Assembly (NCBI RefSeq): GCF_002563965.1
Contig: NZ_PDJF01000001.1
Location: 62,001-126,000 of the forward strand
Length of the DNA: 64,000 nucleotides
Direction: 5' to 3'
DNA from: Corynebacterium renale
Lineage (GTDB): Bacteria; Actinomycetota; Actinomycetes; Mycobacteriales; Mycobacteriaceae
The position numbers and the translations under genes are program-made. Under the pieces are notes generated by a model. It had not been told where the DNA came from. It searched no databases and saw only the letters and a list, made by a program, of their open reading frames with translations. Below are positions 40,881 through 49,367 of the stretch, one piece after another. The stretch's first letter is position 1. Each line of letters opens with the position of its first letter.

Positions 40881-42140
40881 ATGGTCAAAATGCATCGTCA
40901 GATTCCCAATCTCGGGGAATTTTTTGATTTAGTGAAGTTCAAAAAGCCACAACTTAACCTCAAGCAAGCTCAGCTAGATAACGCCCAAACTATCTGGGAC
41001 CTGCGCAAGGTGGCCAAGCGCATGACGCCTGCCGCAGCGTTCGACTACACCGACGGCGCCGCCGATGACGAAATCTCCATGAATCGCGCCCGCCAGGCCT
41101 TCCGCGACATCGAGTTCCACCCCTCAATCCTCAACGACGTTTCCGAGTTAGACACCACCACGGAAATTTTCGGCGGGTCCTCGACGCAGCCTTTCGGCAT
41201 CGCACCAACCGGCTTTACCCGCCTCATGCAGACTGAAGGCGAGCGCGCCGGCGCACGCGCAGCGGGCCGCGCAGGAATCCCCTTCTCCCTTTCCACCTTG
41301 GGTACGACCTCCATCGAGGACGTCAAGGCAGCCAACCCCAACGGCCGCAACTGGTTCCAGCTCTACGTGATGAAGGACCGCTCCATCTCCTACGGGCTGG
41401 TTGAACGCGCCGCCAAGGCTGGCTTCGATACGTTGTTCTTTACCGTGGACACGCCGGTTGCTGGCAACCGCTTGCGCGACGCGCGCAATGGTTTTTCTAT
41501 CCCGCCGCAGATTGCTTTAAACACGGTGGTCAATGCTGCGATTCGCCCGTGGTGGTGGATCAACCTGCTAACCACCGAACCACTGCAGTTCGCGTCGCTG
41601 TCTTCTACCGGCGGCACCGTGGGCCAACTCCTGGACTCCGCGATGGACCCATCCATCCAGTTCTCCGACTTGGATGAAATTCGTGCCCTCTGGCCAGGCA
41701 AGCTCGTGGTCAAGGGTGTGCAGAATGTAGACGACGCGCGCAAGCTCGTGGACCTAGGCGTGGACGGCCTGGTGCTGTCCAACCATGGTGGCCGCCAGCT
41801 CGACCGTGCGCCAGTCCCCTTCCGCCTCATGCCGGAGGTCCGCAACGCGGTGGGCTCTGACGTGGACGTTGCCATCGATACCGGCATCATGTCCGGCCAG
41901 GATATCGTGGCTTCCCTGGCAGTCGGCGCGGACTTCACTCTCGTCGGCCGCGCTTACCTGTACGGGCTCATGGCCGGTGGTGAGGCCGGTGTGGACCGCA
42001 TGATTGAAATCTTGTCCTCCGAAGTTGCCCGTACAATGCGACTACTGCAGGTTGCGGACGTCTCCGAGCTCCGCCCGGAGCACGTCACCGTGCTGCACAA
42101 CCTCAAGCAGGAAGGCAAGCTCGCACCTGAATCCCACTAG
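40881..42140 (+). CDS. lldD: Quinone-dependent L-lactate dehydrogenase-like FMN enzyme
   Basis: A 419-residue FMN-dependent alpha-hydroxy-acid oxidizing enzyme. Seen: YTDGAADDE (~54-62), PFGIAPTGF (~110), [14 protein letters not shown] (~138), [10 protein letters not shown] (~160), and the active-site [12 protein letters not shown] (~299-310; His base). The GIMSGQDI and [16 protein letters not shown] ends match LldD. It oxidises L-lactate to pyruvate at the membrane. The start ATG has AAGGAG eight bases upstream. It converges with and overlaps the sugar ABC ATPase end by four bases. 2-hydroxy-acid relatives cannot be excluded. Confidence 0.85.
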   Translation: MVKMHRQIPNLGEFFDLVKFKKPQLNLKQAQLDNAQTIWDLRKVAKRMTPAAAFDYTDGAADDEISMNRARQAFRDIEFHPSILNDVSELDTTTEIFGGSSTQPFGIAPTGFTRLMQTEGERAGARAAGRAGIPFSLSTLGTTSIEDVKAANPNGRNWFQLYVMKDRSISYGLVERAAKAGFDTLFFTVDTPVAGNRLRDARNGFSIPPQIALNTVVNAAIRPWWWINLLTTEPLQFASLSSTGGTVGQLLDSAMDPSIQFSDLDEIRALWPGKLVVKGVQNVDDARKLVDLGVDGLVLSNHGGRQLDRAPVPFRLMPEVRNAVGSDVDVAIDTGIMSGQDIVASLAVGADFTLVGRAYLYGLMAGGEAGVDRMIEILSSEVARTMRLLQVADVSELRPEHVTVLHNLKQEGKLAPESH

Positions 42141-42895
42141 CGCTGGAGTTCGTGGCTCAGCGCTTCGAGTTCTCCGCCGCCGGCCATCTGATAGGTCAGT
42201 TCTTCGAGCGTGACCTCGGAGCGGTCGGCGTCCAGAACTTGTTCCCCCAATTTCAGGATGGAGAAGTGGTCGCCCACCAGGTAGGCGTGGTGCGGATTGT
42301 GGGTAATCAGCACCACGCCGATTCCCTTTTCGCGGGCGGCGCTGACAAAGCGCAGGACCATCCCGGACTGCTTCACACCAAGGGCAGCGGTGGGCTCGTC
42401 GAGGATGAGTACCCGCGCCCCGAAGTAAATGGCACGCGCAATGGAGACGACCTGCCGTTGGCCACCGGACAAGGTGCCGGCCTCAACGTTCACATCCGGG
42501 ATGTTAATCCGCATTTCCTCCAATTGCTGCGCACAGATCCTGCGCATCTCCTCTTCCTTGAGCGCGCCGAATACACCGGTTATTTCCTGGCCCAGGAAGA
42601 AGTTGCGCCACACGCTCATCTCATCGACGATCGCCAGGTTTTGGTGCACGGTAGCAATGCCATTATCGATAGCTTCGCGGGGTGAGGCCCATCGGGTTTC
42701 GGTGCCGTCGATAAGCATTGTGCCCGACGTCGCCTGGTGGATACCCGACAAAATCTTGATCAGTGTGGATTTTCCGGCGCCATTGTCGCCGAGAATGCAG
42801 GTGACGCGGCCGGCCTCGACGTCGAGGTTGATGCCGCGCAGTGCCCTGAAGCTGCCGTAGTTTTTGGTGATGTCGCGCAAGCTGATGACTGCCAT
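42137..42895 (-). CDS. Carbohydrate ABC transporter, ATP-binding protein (CUT2-like, single domain)
   Basis: A 252-residue ATPase: Walker A GDNGAGKS (~35-42), LSGGQRQ signature (~145), Walker B VLILDEP (~165-171) and a switch histidine ITHNP (~198). A single-domain ATPase (about 250 residues) is typical of FrcA-type sugar systems; the usual RbsA is a 500-residue tandem. It serves the permease and binding protein encoded upstream on the same strand. Overlaps lldD stop by four bases. Confidence 0.85.
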   Translation of the reverse strand: MAVISLRDITKNYGSFRALRGINLDVEAGRVTCILGDNGAGKSTLIKILSGIHQATSGTMLIDGTETRWASPREAIDNGIATVHQNLAIVDEMSVWRNFFLGQEITGVFGALKEEEMRRICAQQLEEMRINIPDVNVEAGTLSGGQRQVVSIARAIYFGARVLILDEPTAALGVKQSGMVLRFVSAAREKGIGVVLITHNPHHAYLVGDHFSILKLGEQVLDADRSEVTLEELTYQMAGGGELEALSHELQR

Positions 42896-42905
42896 GGAGG
42901 ACCTC

Positions 42906-43898
42906 CTACCTGGTCTTGTTGTACTTTGCGACGGACGTATTGGTTAGAACCGCGAACAGCAACATCGCGCCGAGGAAGAACTTGAACCAGTCCGGATTCC
43001 AGCCCGCATACACGATTCCCTGGTTGGTCATGCCGAAGATTAGGGCGCCGATCGCCGTACCGACGGCGGTGCCGCGCCCGCCTGTCATGGAACACCCGCC
43101 GATGACCGCCGCGATGATGTAGAGGAATTCATTGCCAATGCCTTGGCCGGCCTGGATGGAGTCAAAGGCAAAGAGTGTGTGCATGCCGACGAACCAGGCT
43201 GCGAAAGCGACGGTCATGAAGAGGATGACCTTCGTGCGCCGTACCGGGACACCCGTTGCACGCGCGGCTTCCTTATTGCCGCCGACGGCATAAATCCAGT
43301 TGCCGAACTTCGACTTATGCAGGACAAACGCGGCGATCGCGACGAAAAGGATCCACCACACCACCGTGGCGCGGATTGTTACCCCGCCAATCTGAAAGCT
43401 GCCCGCAAAAAAAGTGCGGGCGGAATCGAAACCGGCCATATCGCTGATCGAAGGCGTGGCTACCTGGCCGGTCACCAACTTGGTCACCGCCAGATTCAAC
43501 CCCTGCAACATGAGGAATGCCGCAAGCGTAATGAGGAAGCTGGCGATGCCAGTACGCGTGACCAAAATCCCGTTGAGCGCACCAATCGCCAGAGAAATAC
43601 CCAGGGCCAGCAGGGCACCCACCCACACGTTGAGGTGCAGGTTATAGCTGAGCATCGTGGCAGCAAGCGCTGCGGTGGTTACGGCGACGCCGGAGGAAAG
43701 ATCGAACTCGTCGCCAATCATGAGCAGGCCCACAGCCACCGCGACGATGCCCAGCGTTGAGGACGCGTACAAAATCGTGGCCACCGCGTCTAAAGAACGA
43801 AACGCGGGCGCCACTGCCAAGAACAGGACCAGAATGACCAGGAAACCCAGCAAACTGGCCAATTCAGGGCGGCGGATCACCTTCGTGACCACGTTCAT
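42906..43898 (-). CDS. Carbohydrate ABC transporter permease (CUT2-like)
   Basis: A 330-residue multi-pass permease of the branched-chain/ribose type (RbsC-like). Seen: VGLLMIGDEFDLSSGVAV (~58-75) and the C-terminal GGCSMTGGRGTAVGTAIGALIFGMTNQG (~270-297), typical of the family. Its start (43898) overlaps the binding-protein stop in an ATGA, so the genes are coupled. It forms the sugar channel. Confidence 0.86.
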   Translation of the reverse strand: MNVVTKVIRRPELASLLGFLVILVLFLAVAPAFRSLDAVATILYASSTLGIVAVAVGLLMIGDEFDLSSGVAVTTAALAATMLSYNLHLNVWVGALLALGISLAIGALNGILVTRTGIASFLITLAAFLMLQGLNLAVTKLVTGQVATPSISDMAGFDSARTFFAGSFQIGGVTIRATVVWWILFVAIAAFVLHKSKFGNWIYAVGGNKEAARATGVPVRRTKVILFMTVAFAAWFVGMHTLFAFDSIQAGQGIGNEFLYIIAAVIGGCSMTGGRGTAVGTAIGALIFGMTNQGIVYAGWNPDWFKFFLGAMLLFAVLTNTSVAKYNKTR

Positions 43899-44896
43899 CG
43901 CAGCCCTGCCTTCGCGGCCTCGGCAACCTCATCCACGTTGGTGGCGTCCACGAAACTTGGGCCGGTGTAGACCGGCCGCCCGCCACCATAGGTGCCACCG
44001 TTACGCTTGGCTACCCACAGGGAGTCCACCGCGAGGTAGCCCTGCAGGTAAGGCTGCTGGTCAACAGCCCATTGGATACGCCCATCCGCGATGGCCTCGA
44101 CGAGCTCCGCGTTGGTGTCGAAAGTAACGATCTCCGCTTCGGAGCCGGCATCCTTTACTGCATCGATGGCACGCATCGCCACGGGTGCCTGCAGTCCCAT
44201 GACAGCATCAACGTTCTTATCTTGCGCCAACTTGGACTGCATGGTCGCCTGTGCGGAGGTGAGATCTTGGCCGTTGACGTAGAGCAGTTCCACCTTGCCG
44301 CCCTGCAGACCGTCGGCGACACCCGCGCAGCGTGCTTCTTGGGAGGAGTTGCCCTGTTCGTGGATCACGCAGAGCACGTTTTTCTTGCCTTCTTCCGCCA
44401 GGCGCTTCCCGGCTGCGGTGCCGGCGACGGTCTCATCTTGGCCGAAGAAGCCGGTCATGCCGTATTTTTTGTAGTCGTTCATTCCGGCGTTGAGGCCCAC
44501 GGTGGGGATGCCAGCGTCGACAGCCGCTTGTGCTTTCGGCCCGATTGCCTCGGCGTTGGGCAAGGTGACGGCGATGCCGTCGACACCGGAGTCGATGGCC
44601 GACTGCACCAGGTTCGCCTGATTCGGGGCCTGCGGGTCGGAGGAGTAGCGCAGTTCGATGTTGTTTTTCGCGGCCGCTTCTTCCGCGCCCTTGCGCACGA
44701 GATCCCAATAGGTATCCCCCGGCGCGCCGTGGGAGATGAACGAGACGACGTAACGTGGCGTATCCACGCCGCCGGCCGTTCCGGTGCTGTTGTCGCCCTC
44801 GCGTGGAGCGCCGCCGGTGCTGGAGCACCCGGCTGCGAGTGCTGCTACTGCCGCGGTCGCGAGAACCGCCTTACACGCCCGTGAAAATAATGTCAT
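43895..44896 (-). CDS. Sugar-binding lipoprotein of a CUT2-like ABC transporter
   Basis: A 333-residue periplasmic-binding-protein lipoprotein with lipobox LAAGCSS (~21-26). Seen: SIDSGVDGIAVTLPN-like segment AIDSGVDGIAVTLPN (~103), GLNAGMNDY (~130), VMGLQAPVAM (~233) and QPYLQGYLAV (~283), of the FrcB/RbsB type. The sugar is unknown. TTGACC and CACTAT 17 bp apart lie upstream on the minus strand, a good promoter. First gene of the three-gene importer. No kinase or regulator is beside it. Confidence 0.85.
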   Translation of the reverse strand: MTLFSRACKAVLATAAVAALAAGCSSTGGAPREGDNSTGTAGGVDTPRYVVSFISHGAPGDTYWDLVRKGAEEAAAKNNIELRYSSDPQAPNQANLVQSAIDSGVDGIAVTLPNAEAIGPKAQAAVDAGIPTVGLNAGMNDYKKYGMTGFFGQDETVAGTAAGKRLAEEGKKNVLCVIHEQGNSSQEARCAGVADGLQGGKVELLYVNGQDLTSAQATMQSKLAQDKNVDAVMGLQAPVAMRAIDAVKDAGSEAEIVTFDTNAELVEAIADGRIQWAVDQQPYLQGYLAVDSLWVAKRNGGTYGGGRPVYTGPSFVDATNVDEVAEAAKAGLR

Positions 44897-45226
44897 GGCT
44901 CACATAGTGGAGGGGTGTAACAGTACGGTCAAATGGTTTTTTGGGTTTTTGGCGTATTTTCGGCCGTAGAAAAGGCAACCGCGCCATGTCTGCGCTTATC
45001 GACGTCCCCCTCCCCCACTCACCCGCCAGTCAATTCATTTACCTGCTACTTTGTCCTCGGAAATGTGTGGCTGGCGGCGTTCTTCTCCCCGTCACGGAGC
45101 ACGCGGGGGCTGGGCTTCGCAGCGTTCTGAATCGTTTTAGATAAAAAGTTAAGTTTCCCAGCCTGGAGACGCGGACAAGCCACGAGGCCCGAGAGAATTC
45201 CCGAGCCTCGCATCCATAGCCATGTG
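44897..45226. other. 330-bp region between the sugar importer and the surface-protein gene
   Basis: No credible gene. It holds the importer promoter, a copy of the iterated motif (44994-45004) and a hairpin at 45183-45210 (GAGGC/GCCTC with inner CGGG pairs) that likely ends the surface-protein transcript. Confidence 0.6.
44994..45004 (+). repeat. Intergenic copy of the iterated motif GCTTATCGACG
   Basis: Exact 11-mer between the sugar importer and the surface protein gene, followed by TC (NC). Confidence 0.75.
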
Positions 45227-48200
45227 CTAGTCACTCACGCACTGATCCGCGATCGTCAGCCCGGCGATGACCGCGTACGCAATTAGACCAGCAAAACGCA
45301 TACCCTGCTGGACCTGCGGGGACTTGAGCGTGGCATTGAGCTGCTCCACCCACGCAGCAACGTCAGGGTTATAGATTCCGGCCCGCTGCTGCAGCATACG
45401 ATGCACGTCCGCGATGGACTGCGAAATCTCCGCCTGACGCTGTGCCAAACCAGGCACGTTAATCGATGCGCCGAGGGCGAATGGGATCAGCGCCAGGAAT
45501 GGAATTCCCAGGCCGACTCCCGTGGCGACACATTTACCGTTCACTGCTGTTGGTTCCTGCACGTCAACGGCTTCAATCGTGACGGGGATTTCGCCGACGG
45601 TTGTGCCGTCTTTCGCGGCGATGACTACGGTGGCATCCCCTGCTGGAGCGCCGTTACTCACCGTCACCGTAATCGCCCCGGTCTTCGGATCAACCTGTAC
45701 GGAAGCGCCCGCCAGAGGTGTGCCGTCGCCACCAAGGAGCGTTCCTGTAAGGCCTTCGCGTGGATTGCGGACGACGTCGTCGAGAGCCACTGGCACCCCA
45801 TTGGCAAGGATTCGATCAACGCCCTTACCAGGGATGATCTGCGGCTTAGTGGGAATAAGAAGCGTTGCGGGGAATTCGTCCTTATTCTTCGGGTCGGTTC
45901 CCTCTGCGGTTTCGGTGACGTCGGTGTAGCCGTCGCCGTCGTCGTCAGTATCTGTGGTGTCGGGTTCGCCGTCCTTGTCGGTGTCGCGCAGGATGTCAAT
46001 AGTAATGATCTTGGTGGTCTTCGCCCCGGCCGGCGTGGTCACCGTGGCTTCGATGGTGAGGCGTTGTTCTTCCTTTCCGCTACCCCACTTCACCTGCGGG
46101 GTCCCGGAGATGGTGCTGGTCGCGGGGTCGAAGGTCAGGCCCTCAGGCAGGCTCGCGGTATCGATTGTGACGGTCGCGCCATCGCGAGGGGTGATCACGA
46201 TGTCGTGGATGGGCTGGTATTCGAAGACCGTCTGCCCAGCACCGGTGACATCGGCTTCCGCGCCCGGGTTAAGCGGGGTCGCCGGGAATTCGTCCTTATC
46301 CTTCGGGTTGGTCCCCGCCGCGGTTTCTAACGTGTCGGTGAAGCCGTCGCCGTCGTCGTCAGTATCCGTGGTGTCGGGTTCGCCGTCCTTGTCCGTGTCG
46401 CGGGCGACGGTGATGGTGAAGTTGGTGGTCACGCCCGAGCCGTCCTCGTTGACGGCGGCTACTTTGACCGTGATGGCGCGGGTTTCTTCTGCCCCATCCC
46501 AGGTCACGGTTGGGGTTCCGGTGATGGTGCGCGTCGCTTCGTCGAAGGTCAGGCCAGTGCCGTCAAGCCCATCGACGGTGATGATTGCTTTGGGGTCTTC
46601 GGCTTTAATCGCCACCGCGTCGAGGGCCTTGCCCTCTACCTTGGTCTGGTTATCAATGGGCTCGAGGGACTTGACTGGCTTCACGACGCTCATTGGCTGC
46701 GATTTCTCACTCTTGGAATCTGTGCCAGCGTGCTTTTCTACCTCGTCGCTGAAGCCGTCGCCGTCGTCGTCCTTGTCCGTGAGGTCCGGCTCGCCGTCAC
46801 GGTCGGTGTCGCGCTGCACGGTGATGGTGAAGTACTTGACGTCTTCTGTCCCGCCTGGGTGCGTGACCTTCGCTTCGACCTTGAATTCTTTGGTCTCCTC
46901 CCCCTTTTCCCACGTCACTTCCGGCGTGCCCGTGATCTCACGGGTTTCCGGGTTGTACGTCAACCCTTCGGGGAGGCCGGCATTCGGCGTTCCGCGCCCG
47001 ACGGCAGTGTGGAAGGTCGGGTGAGCCTCCAGGTTTTTACCCGTGACGGCGATCGGCTCGACCGGCGCATGCTCAACGACGGTGGATTCCGCGATGTCGT
47101 CCAGCAGTGCTGGGGTGCGAACCCACAGGTCAAACGTATCGACGGAGTCACCACCCTGGTTGTCCTTGTACACAACCTGAACCGAAACCGTTTGGGTGGT
47201 ACCCGGTTCTAATTTCTGCGACGGGTGAACGACGAGTGTGGCGCCGTCGGGAAGCGGTTGCCCGGTTTCCTCAGTCTCTGCTTTGGGTTTCTTCTTCGCG
47301 GAGAAGCTGACCAGCTTGCTGAGGTTCTGCGCGGTGAGATCCCCGAGACTAGAGATATCCAGCGGCTTCTGCTGCGAGTTCAGTTCGGTGTTAACCGCTG
47401 GCTCGTACTTGTCCTTGAGCGGGTACACGTGCAGGTTCATGGTGCCCACGCGTATGTCGGCCGGATTCGTGGCTCGCGGTACCGAATAGGTAACTACGTT
47501 CTTGCCCAGCTGCGCGTCGAGGTCAATCGCTCCGGTAATTGCGTAGTCCACGGCCATATACGGTTTGGCGTCGGCAGGTTTGACATCCTTACGGTTGCCG
47601 TCGCGCGTATCGCCGACCAGGCTCATGCTCAGGCCCTTGGGAAGGCCTTGGACCGTAACGTCAGGGGTCGCGTCATTTTCTTTGCGCTTGACCACCGTGA
47701 TGTTGTTTGCAAAGACGCACAGGCCACTGGCAGTTTGTTGTGATTCTTGTGCCTTGGTAGGCGCATTTGAGCAAGGAGTTGCCGGGCTGGTGTCCCCTTC
47801 AGAGAACTTGGCTTGGAAATTCTGCAGCTTCACGGTGTGCTTGACGTCGCGGCCAGCAGCACCACGGAAAAAGTGCATTTCAGTCGGCTTTTCGGCGATG
47901 TTCTCGCCCGCGTTCGTGAAGGTGGGCAGTTCGGGTTCGCGCTGACCCGTTGCGGTGTGATCCTTGTAGAGCACGAAGTCAGTGATCTTCAGCTCCTGCT
48001 GCTTTCCCCCGAGCGTGAAGGTGACCTTCCCTGTCCCCTCAGGAGTGGTGATGTCTGTGGCTTCAGGATTTGCTTCTTTAACTTTCCTGGCAATGTCATC
48101 GGCTTCGCGCTTGAGCAACCAGTAGGGGTTAAACACCGCGACCGCCGCAGGTATTACCGGTCCACTCGAGGCGGACCGGTTTTCTGTGGCGTTCGGTGTT

Positions 48201-48301
48201 ACTCCTATGCCGAGAGGCTCGGCTGAGGCAATTGCGGGCGCAGTTGTGACGACAAGTGCGCTGGCCAAAGCCATGCCAATGGACTTGTTGAAAATACTCA
48301 T
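45227..48301 (-). CDS. Large secreted surface protein with TSP3-type calcium repeats
   Basis: A 1024-residue exported protein: signal peptide (~1-29, ending ASA-EP); a ~380-residue N-terminal region; then three modules, each an Ig-like domain (signature EGLTxxPxTxxIxGTPxxxW) followed by a D-rich TSP3-like repeat (DTDxDGEPDxTDxDDDGDGxxD) near residues ~498-519, ~633-660 and ~770-803. TSP3 repeats bind calcium. No LPxTG sortase motif; instead two hydrophobic segments (~924-947 and ~1003-1020) near the C-terminus. Four cysteines appear in two pairs. The gene lies alone, with a divergent-looking promoter region containing an inverted repeat. Probable adhesin or surface layer component; function not known. 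Confidence 0.75.
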   Translation of the reverse strand: MSIFNKSIGMALASALVVTTAPAIASAEPLGIGVTPNATENRSASSGPVIPAAVAVFNPYWLLKREADDIARKVKEANPEATDITTPEGTGKVTFTLGGKQQELKITDFVLYKDHTATGQREPELPTFTNAGENIAEKPTEMHFFRGAAGRDVKHTVKLQNFQAKFSEGDTSPATPCSNAPTKAQESQQTASGLCVFANNITVVKRKENDATPDVTVQGLPKGLSMSLVGDTRDGNRKDVKPADAKPYMAVDYAITGAIDLDAQLGKNVVTYSVPRATNPADIRVGTMNLHVYPLKDKYEPAVNTELNSQQKPLDISSLGDLTAQNLSKLVSFSAKKKPKAETEETGQPLPDGATLVVHPSQKLEPGTTQTVSVQVVYKDNQGGDSVDTFDLWVRTPALLDDIAESTVVEHAPVEPIAVTGKNLEAHPTFHTAVGRGTPNAGLPEGLTYNPETREITGTPEVTWEKGEETKEFKVEAKVTHPGGTEDVKYFTITVQRDTDRDGEPDLTDKDDDGDGFSDEVEKHAGTDSKSEKSQPMSVVKPVKSLEPIDNQTKVEGKALDAVAIKAEDPKAIITVDGLDGTGLTFDEATRTITGTPTVTWDGAEETRAITVKVAAVNEDGSGVTTNFTITVARDTDKDGEPDTTDTDDDGDGFTDTLETAAGTNPKDKDEFPATPLNPGAEADVTGAGQTVFEYQPIHDIVITPRDGATVTIDTASLPEGLTFDPATSTISGTPQVKWGSGKEEQRLTIEATVTTPAGAKTTKIITIDILRDTDKDGEPDTTDTDDDGDGYTDVTETAEGTDPKNKDEFPATLLIPTKPQIIPGKGVDRILANGVPVALDDVVRNPREGLTGTLLGGDGTPLAGASVQVDPKTGAITVTVSNGAPAGDATVVIAAKDGTTVGEIPVTIEAVDVQEPTAVNGKCVATGVGLGIPFLALIPFALGASINVPGLAQRQAEISQSIADVHRMLQQRAGIYNPDVAAWVEQLNATLKSPQVQQGMRFAGLIAYAVIAGLTIADQCVSD

Positions 48302-48385
48302 GAGACTCCCTTCGAAAGGTAGATGCAAAAAGAACGAAGAGATTTTATGGCATTAATGGCGGTTAAACAAATCCAAAAAGAAGAA

Positions 48386-48437
48386 ACCTTTTGGTATATT
48401 TTCGGCCCCAAGAATCGGCACGAAAAAACCAAAAGGT
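48386..48437. repeat. Long imperfect inverted repeat upstream of the surface-protein gene
   Basis: ACCTTTTGGT (48386-48395) is repeated inverted as ACCAAAAGGT (48428-48437), extended inward by ATTTTCG/CGAAAAA. A minus-strand TATACC -10-like box lies inside the left arm. It may be an operator or leader hairpin; the 311-bp region around it holds no gene. Confidence 0.55.
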
Positions 48438-48612
48438 CTATTGAGTGACGTGTCCACTGTGGAGTGTTGCGGTGAGGTGGGTATCAGCTTCACGACGCCC
48501 TCCGGCCGCCTCTCGCCCGTTTGAACATCAGCCCGCATTCGCCGCACGGAGTGCCACTCCGCTGAATTCCGCCCGGCCGGTTACGTTCGACCTTGCCGGC
48601 TTGCGCTGGCGT

Positions 48613-49017
48613 TTATTTCGGCGCGTATACCGCGCTGTAAGCAGGCTCCTTTAGAGAAACAAAAACGATAAAAATAACTAATGCTGCAGCGGTCCCGATT
48701 CCTACCATATCCCCCACAAGATTCGAGAAGTACGCCCGGAAGGCAAAACCCACAATCGAGGCCACCCCTGCGATCAGCGCGCTTGAACTAGCAACTACTG
48801 GAATCTTCATATCGAGGCGATATATTTGCCACGCAGTAACCCCAGCCCCCATAAGAAGACCACAAATTATAAGCACATTGACGTGCATGTATACCGCCCA
48901 CAACACCGAGGCAAACACCAGCACCCCCAAAGCCAGGAACGGCACATACTTTTCAGCTGCTGTCATATCTTCACTCCGAGTGTTGGCATTTTCCTCGCCT
49001 GAGGAAACTTTTACCAT
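48613..49017 (-). CDS. Small integral membrane protein, 134 aa
   Basis: A 134-residue protein with a short polar N-terminus and four membrane helices (about residues 27-45, 48-65, 75-95 and 105-125). No family is recognised. The ATG at 49017 was chosen; the frame could begin earlier at a TTG. It may be transcribed with the surface protein, though the 311-bp gap makes this uncertain. It is followed by the initiator tRNA terminator region upstream. Confidence 0.6.
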   Translation of the reverse strand: MVKVSSGEENANTRSEDMTAAEKYVPFLALGVLVFASVLWAVYMHVNVLIICGLLMGAGVTAWQIYRLDMKIPVVASSSALIAGVASIVGFAFRAYFSNLVGDMVGIGTAAALVIFIVFVSLKEPAYSAVYAPK

Positions 49018-49123
49018 CAAACATACGCCATGTTACTGTTGCCTACTGGCGAACCGACACCGGAAAGCCAAACGCATTTCTTTACTTAACCCCTTACTTA
49101 CCCCCGGAAGTGGGTACAAAAAA

Positions 49124-49151
49124 TTCCCCTTCCAGCGAACTGGAAGGGGAA
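49124..49151 (-). terminator. Terminator of tRNA-fMet
   Basis: TTCCCCTTCCAG (49124-49135) pairs with CTGGAAGGGGAA (49140-49151); on the minus strand it is followed by TTTTTT. Strong intrinsic terminator. Confidence 0.85.
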
Positions 49152-49158
49152 TCTAAAT

Positions 49159-49235
49159 TGGTAGCGGGGGCAGGATTCGAACCTACGACCTCTGGGTTAT
49201 GAGCCCAGCGAGCTACCGAGCTGCTCCACCCCGCG
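49159..49235 (-). tRNA. Initiator tRNA-Met (CAU)
   Basis: A 77-nt tRNA reading CGCGGGGTGGAGCAGCTCGG at the 5' end, with anticodon CAT in CTGGGCTCATAACCCAG. The three G-C pairs below the anticodon loop (GGG/CCC) and the unpaired 1:72 position (C-U) mark the initiator tRNA. CCA is encoded at the 3' end. It reads on the minus strand, upstream of the small membrane gene. Confidence 0.95.
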
Positions 49236-49311
49236 TCACGTAACCCTTATCAGGGATACCGTGCCTTGCGGCAACAAAGAAGTACTATACGCACGTTCCT
49301 ATAAAAGACCA

Positions 49312-49351
49312 AATCCCCTGGGCACACCACCTAAGTAACGCCCAGGGGATT
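49312..49351 (-). terminator. Terminator of the UPF0182 gene
   Basis: AATCCCCTGGGC (49312-49323) pairs with GCCCAGGGGATT (49340-49351). It lies just past the stop codon of the long minus-strand gene. Confidence 0.75.
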
Positions 49352-49367
49352 ACTCACTACTCAGCGC

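Noticed and set aside
44072..44884. A 270-residue plus-strand open frame antisense to the sugar-binding lipoprotein
   Set aside because: No ribosome site, no domain; the minus-strand lipoprotein is well supported.
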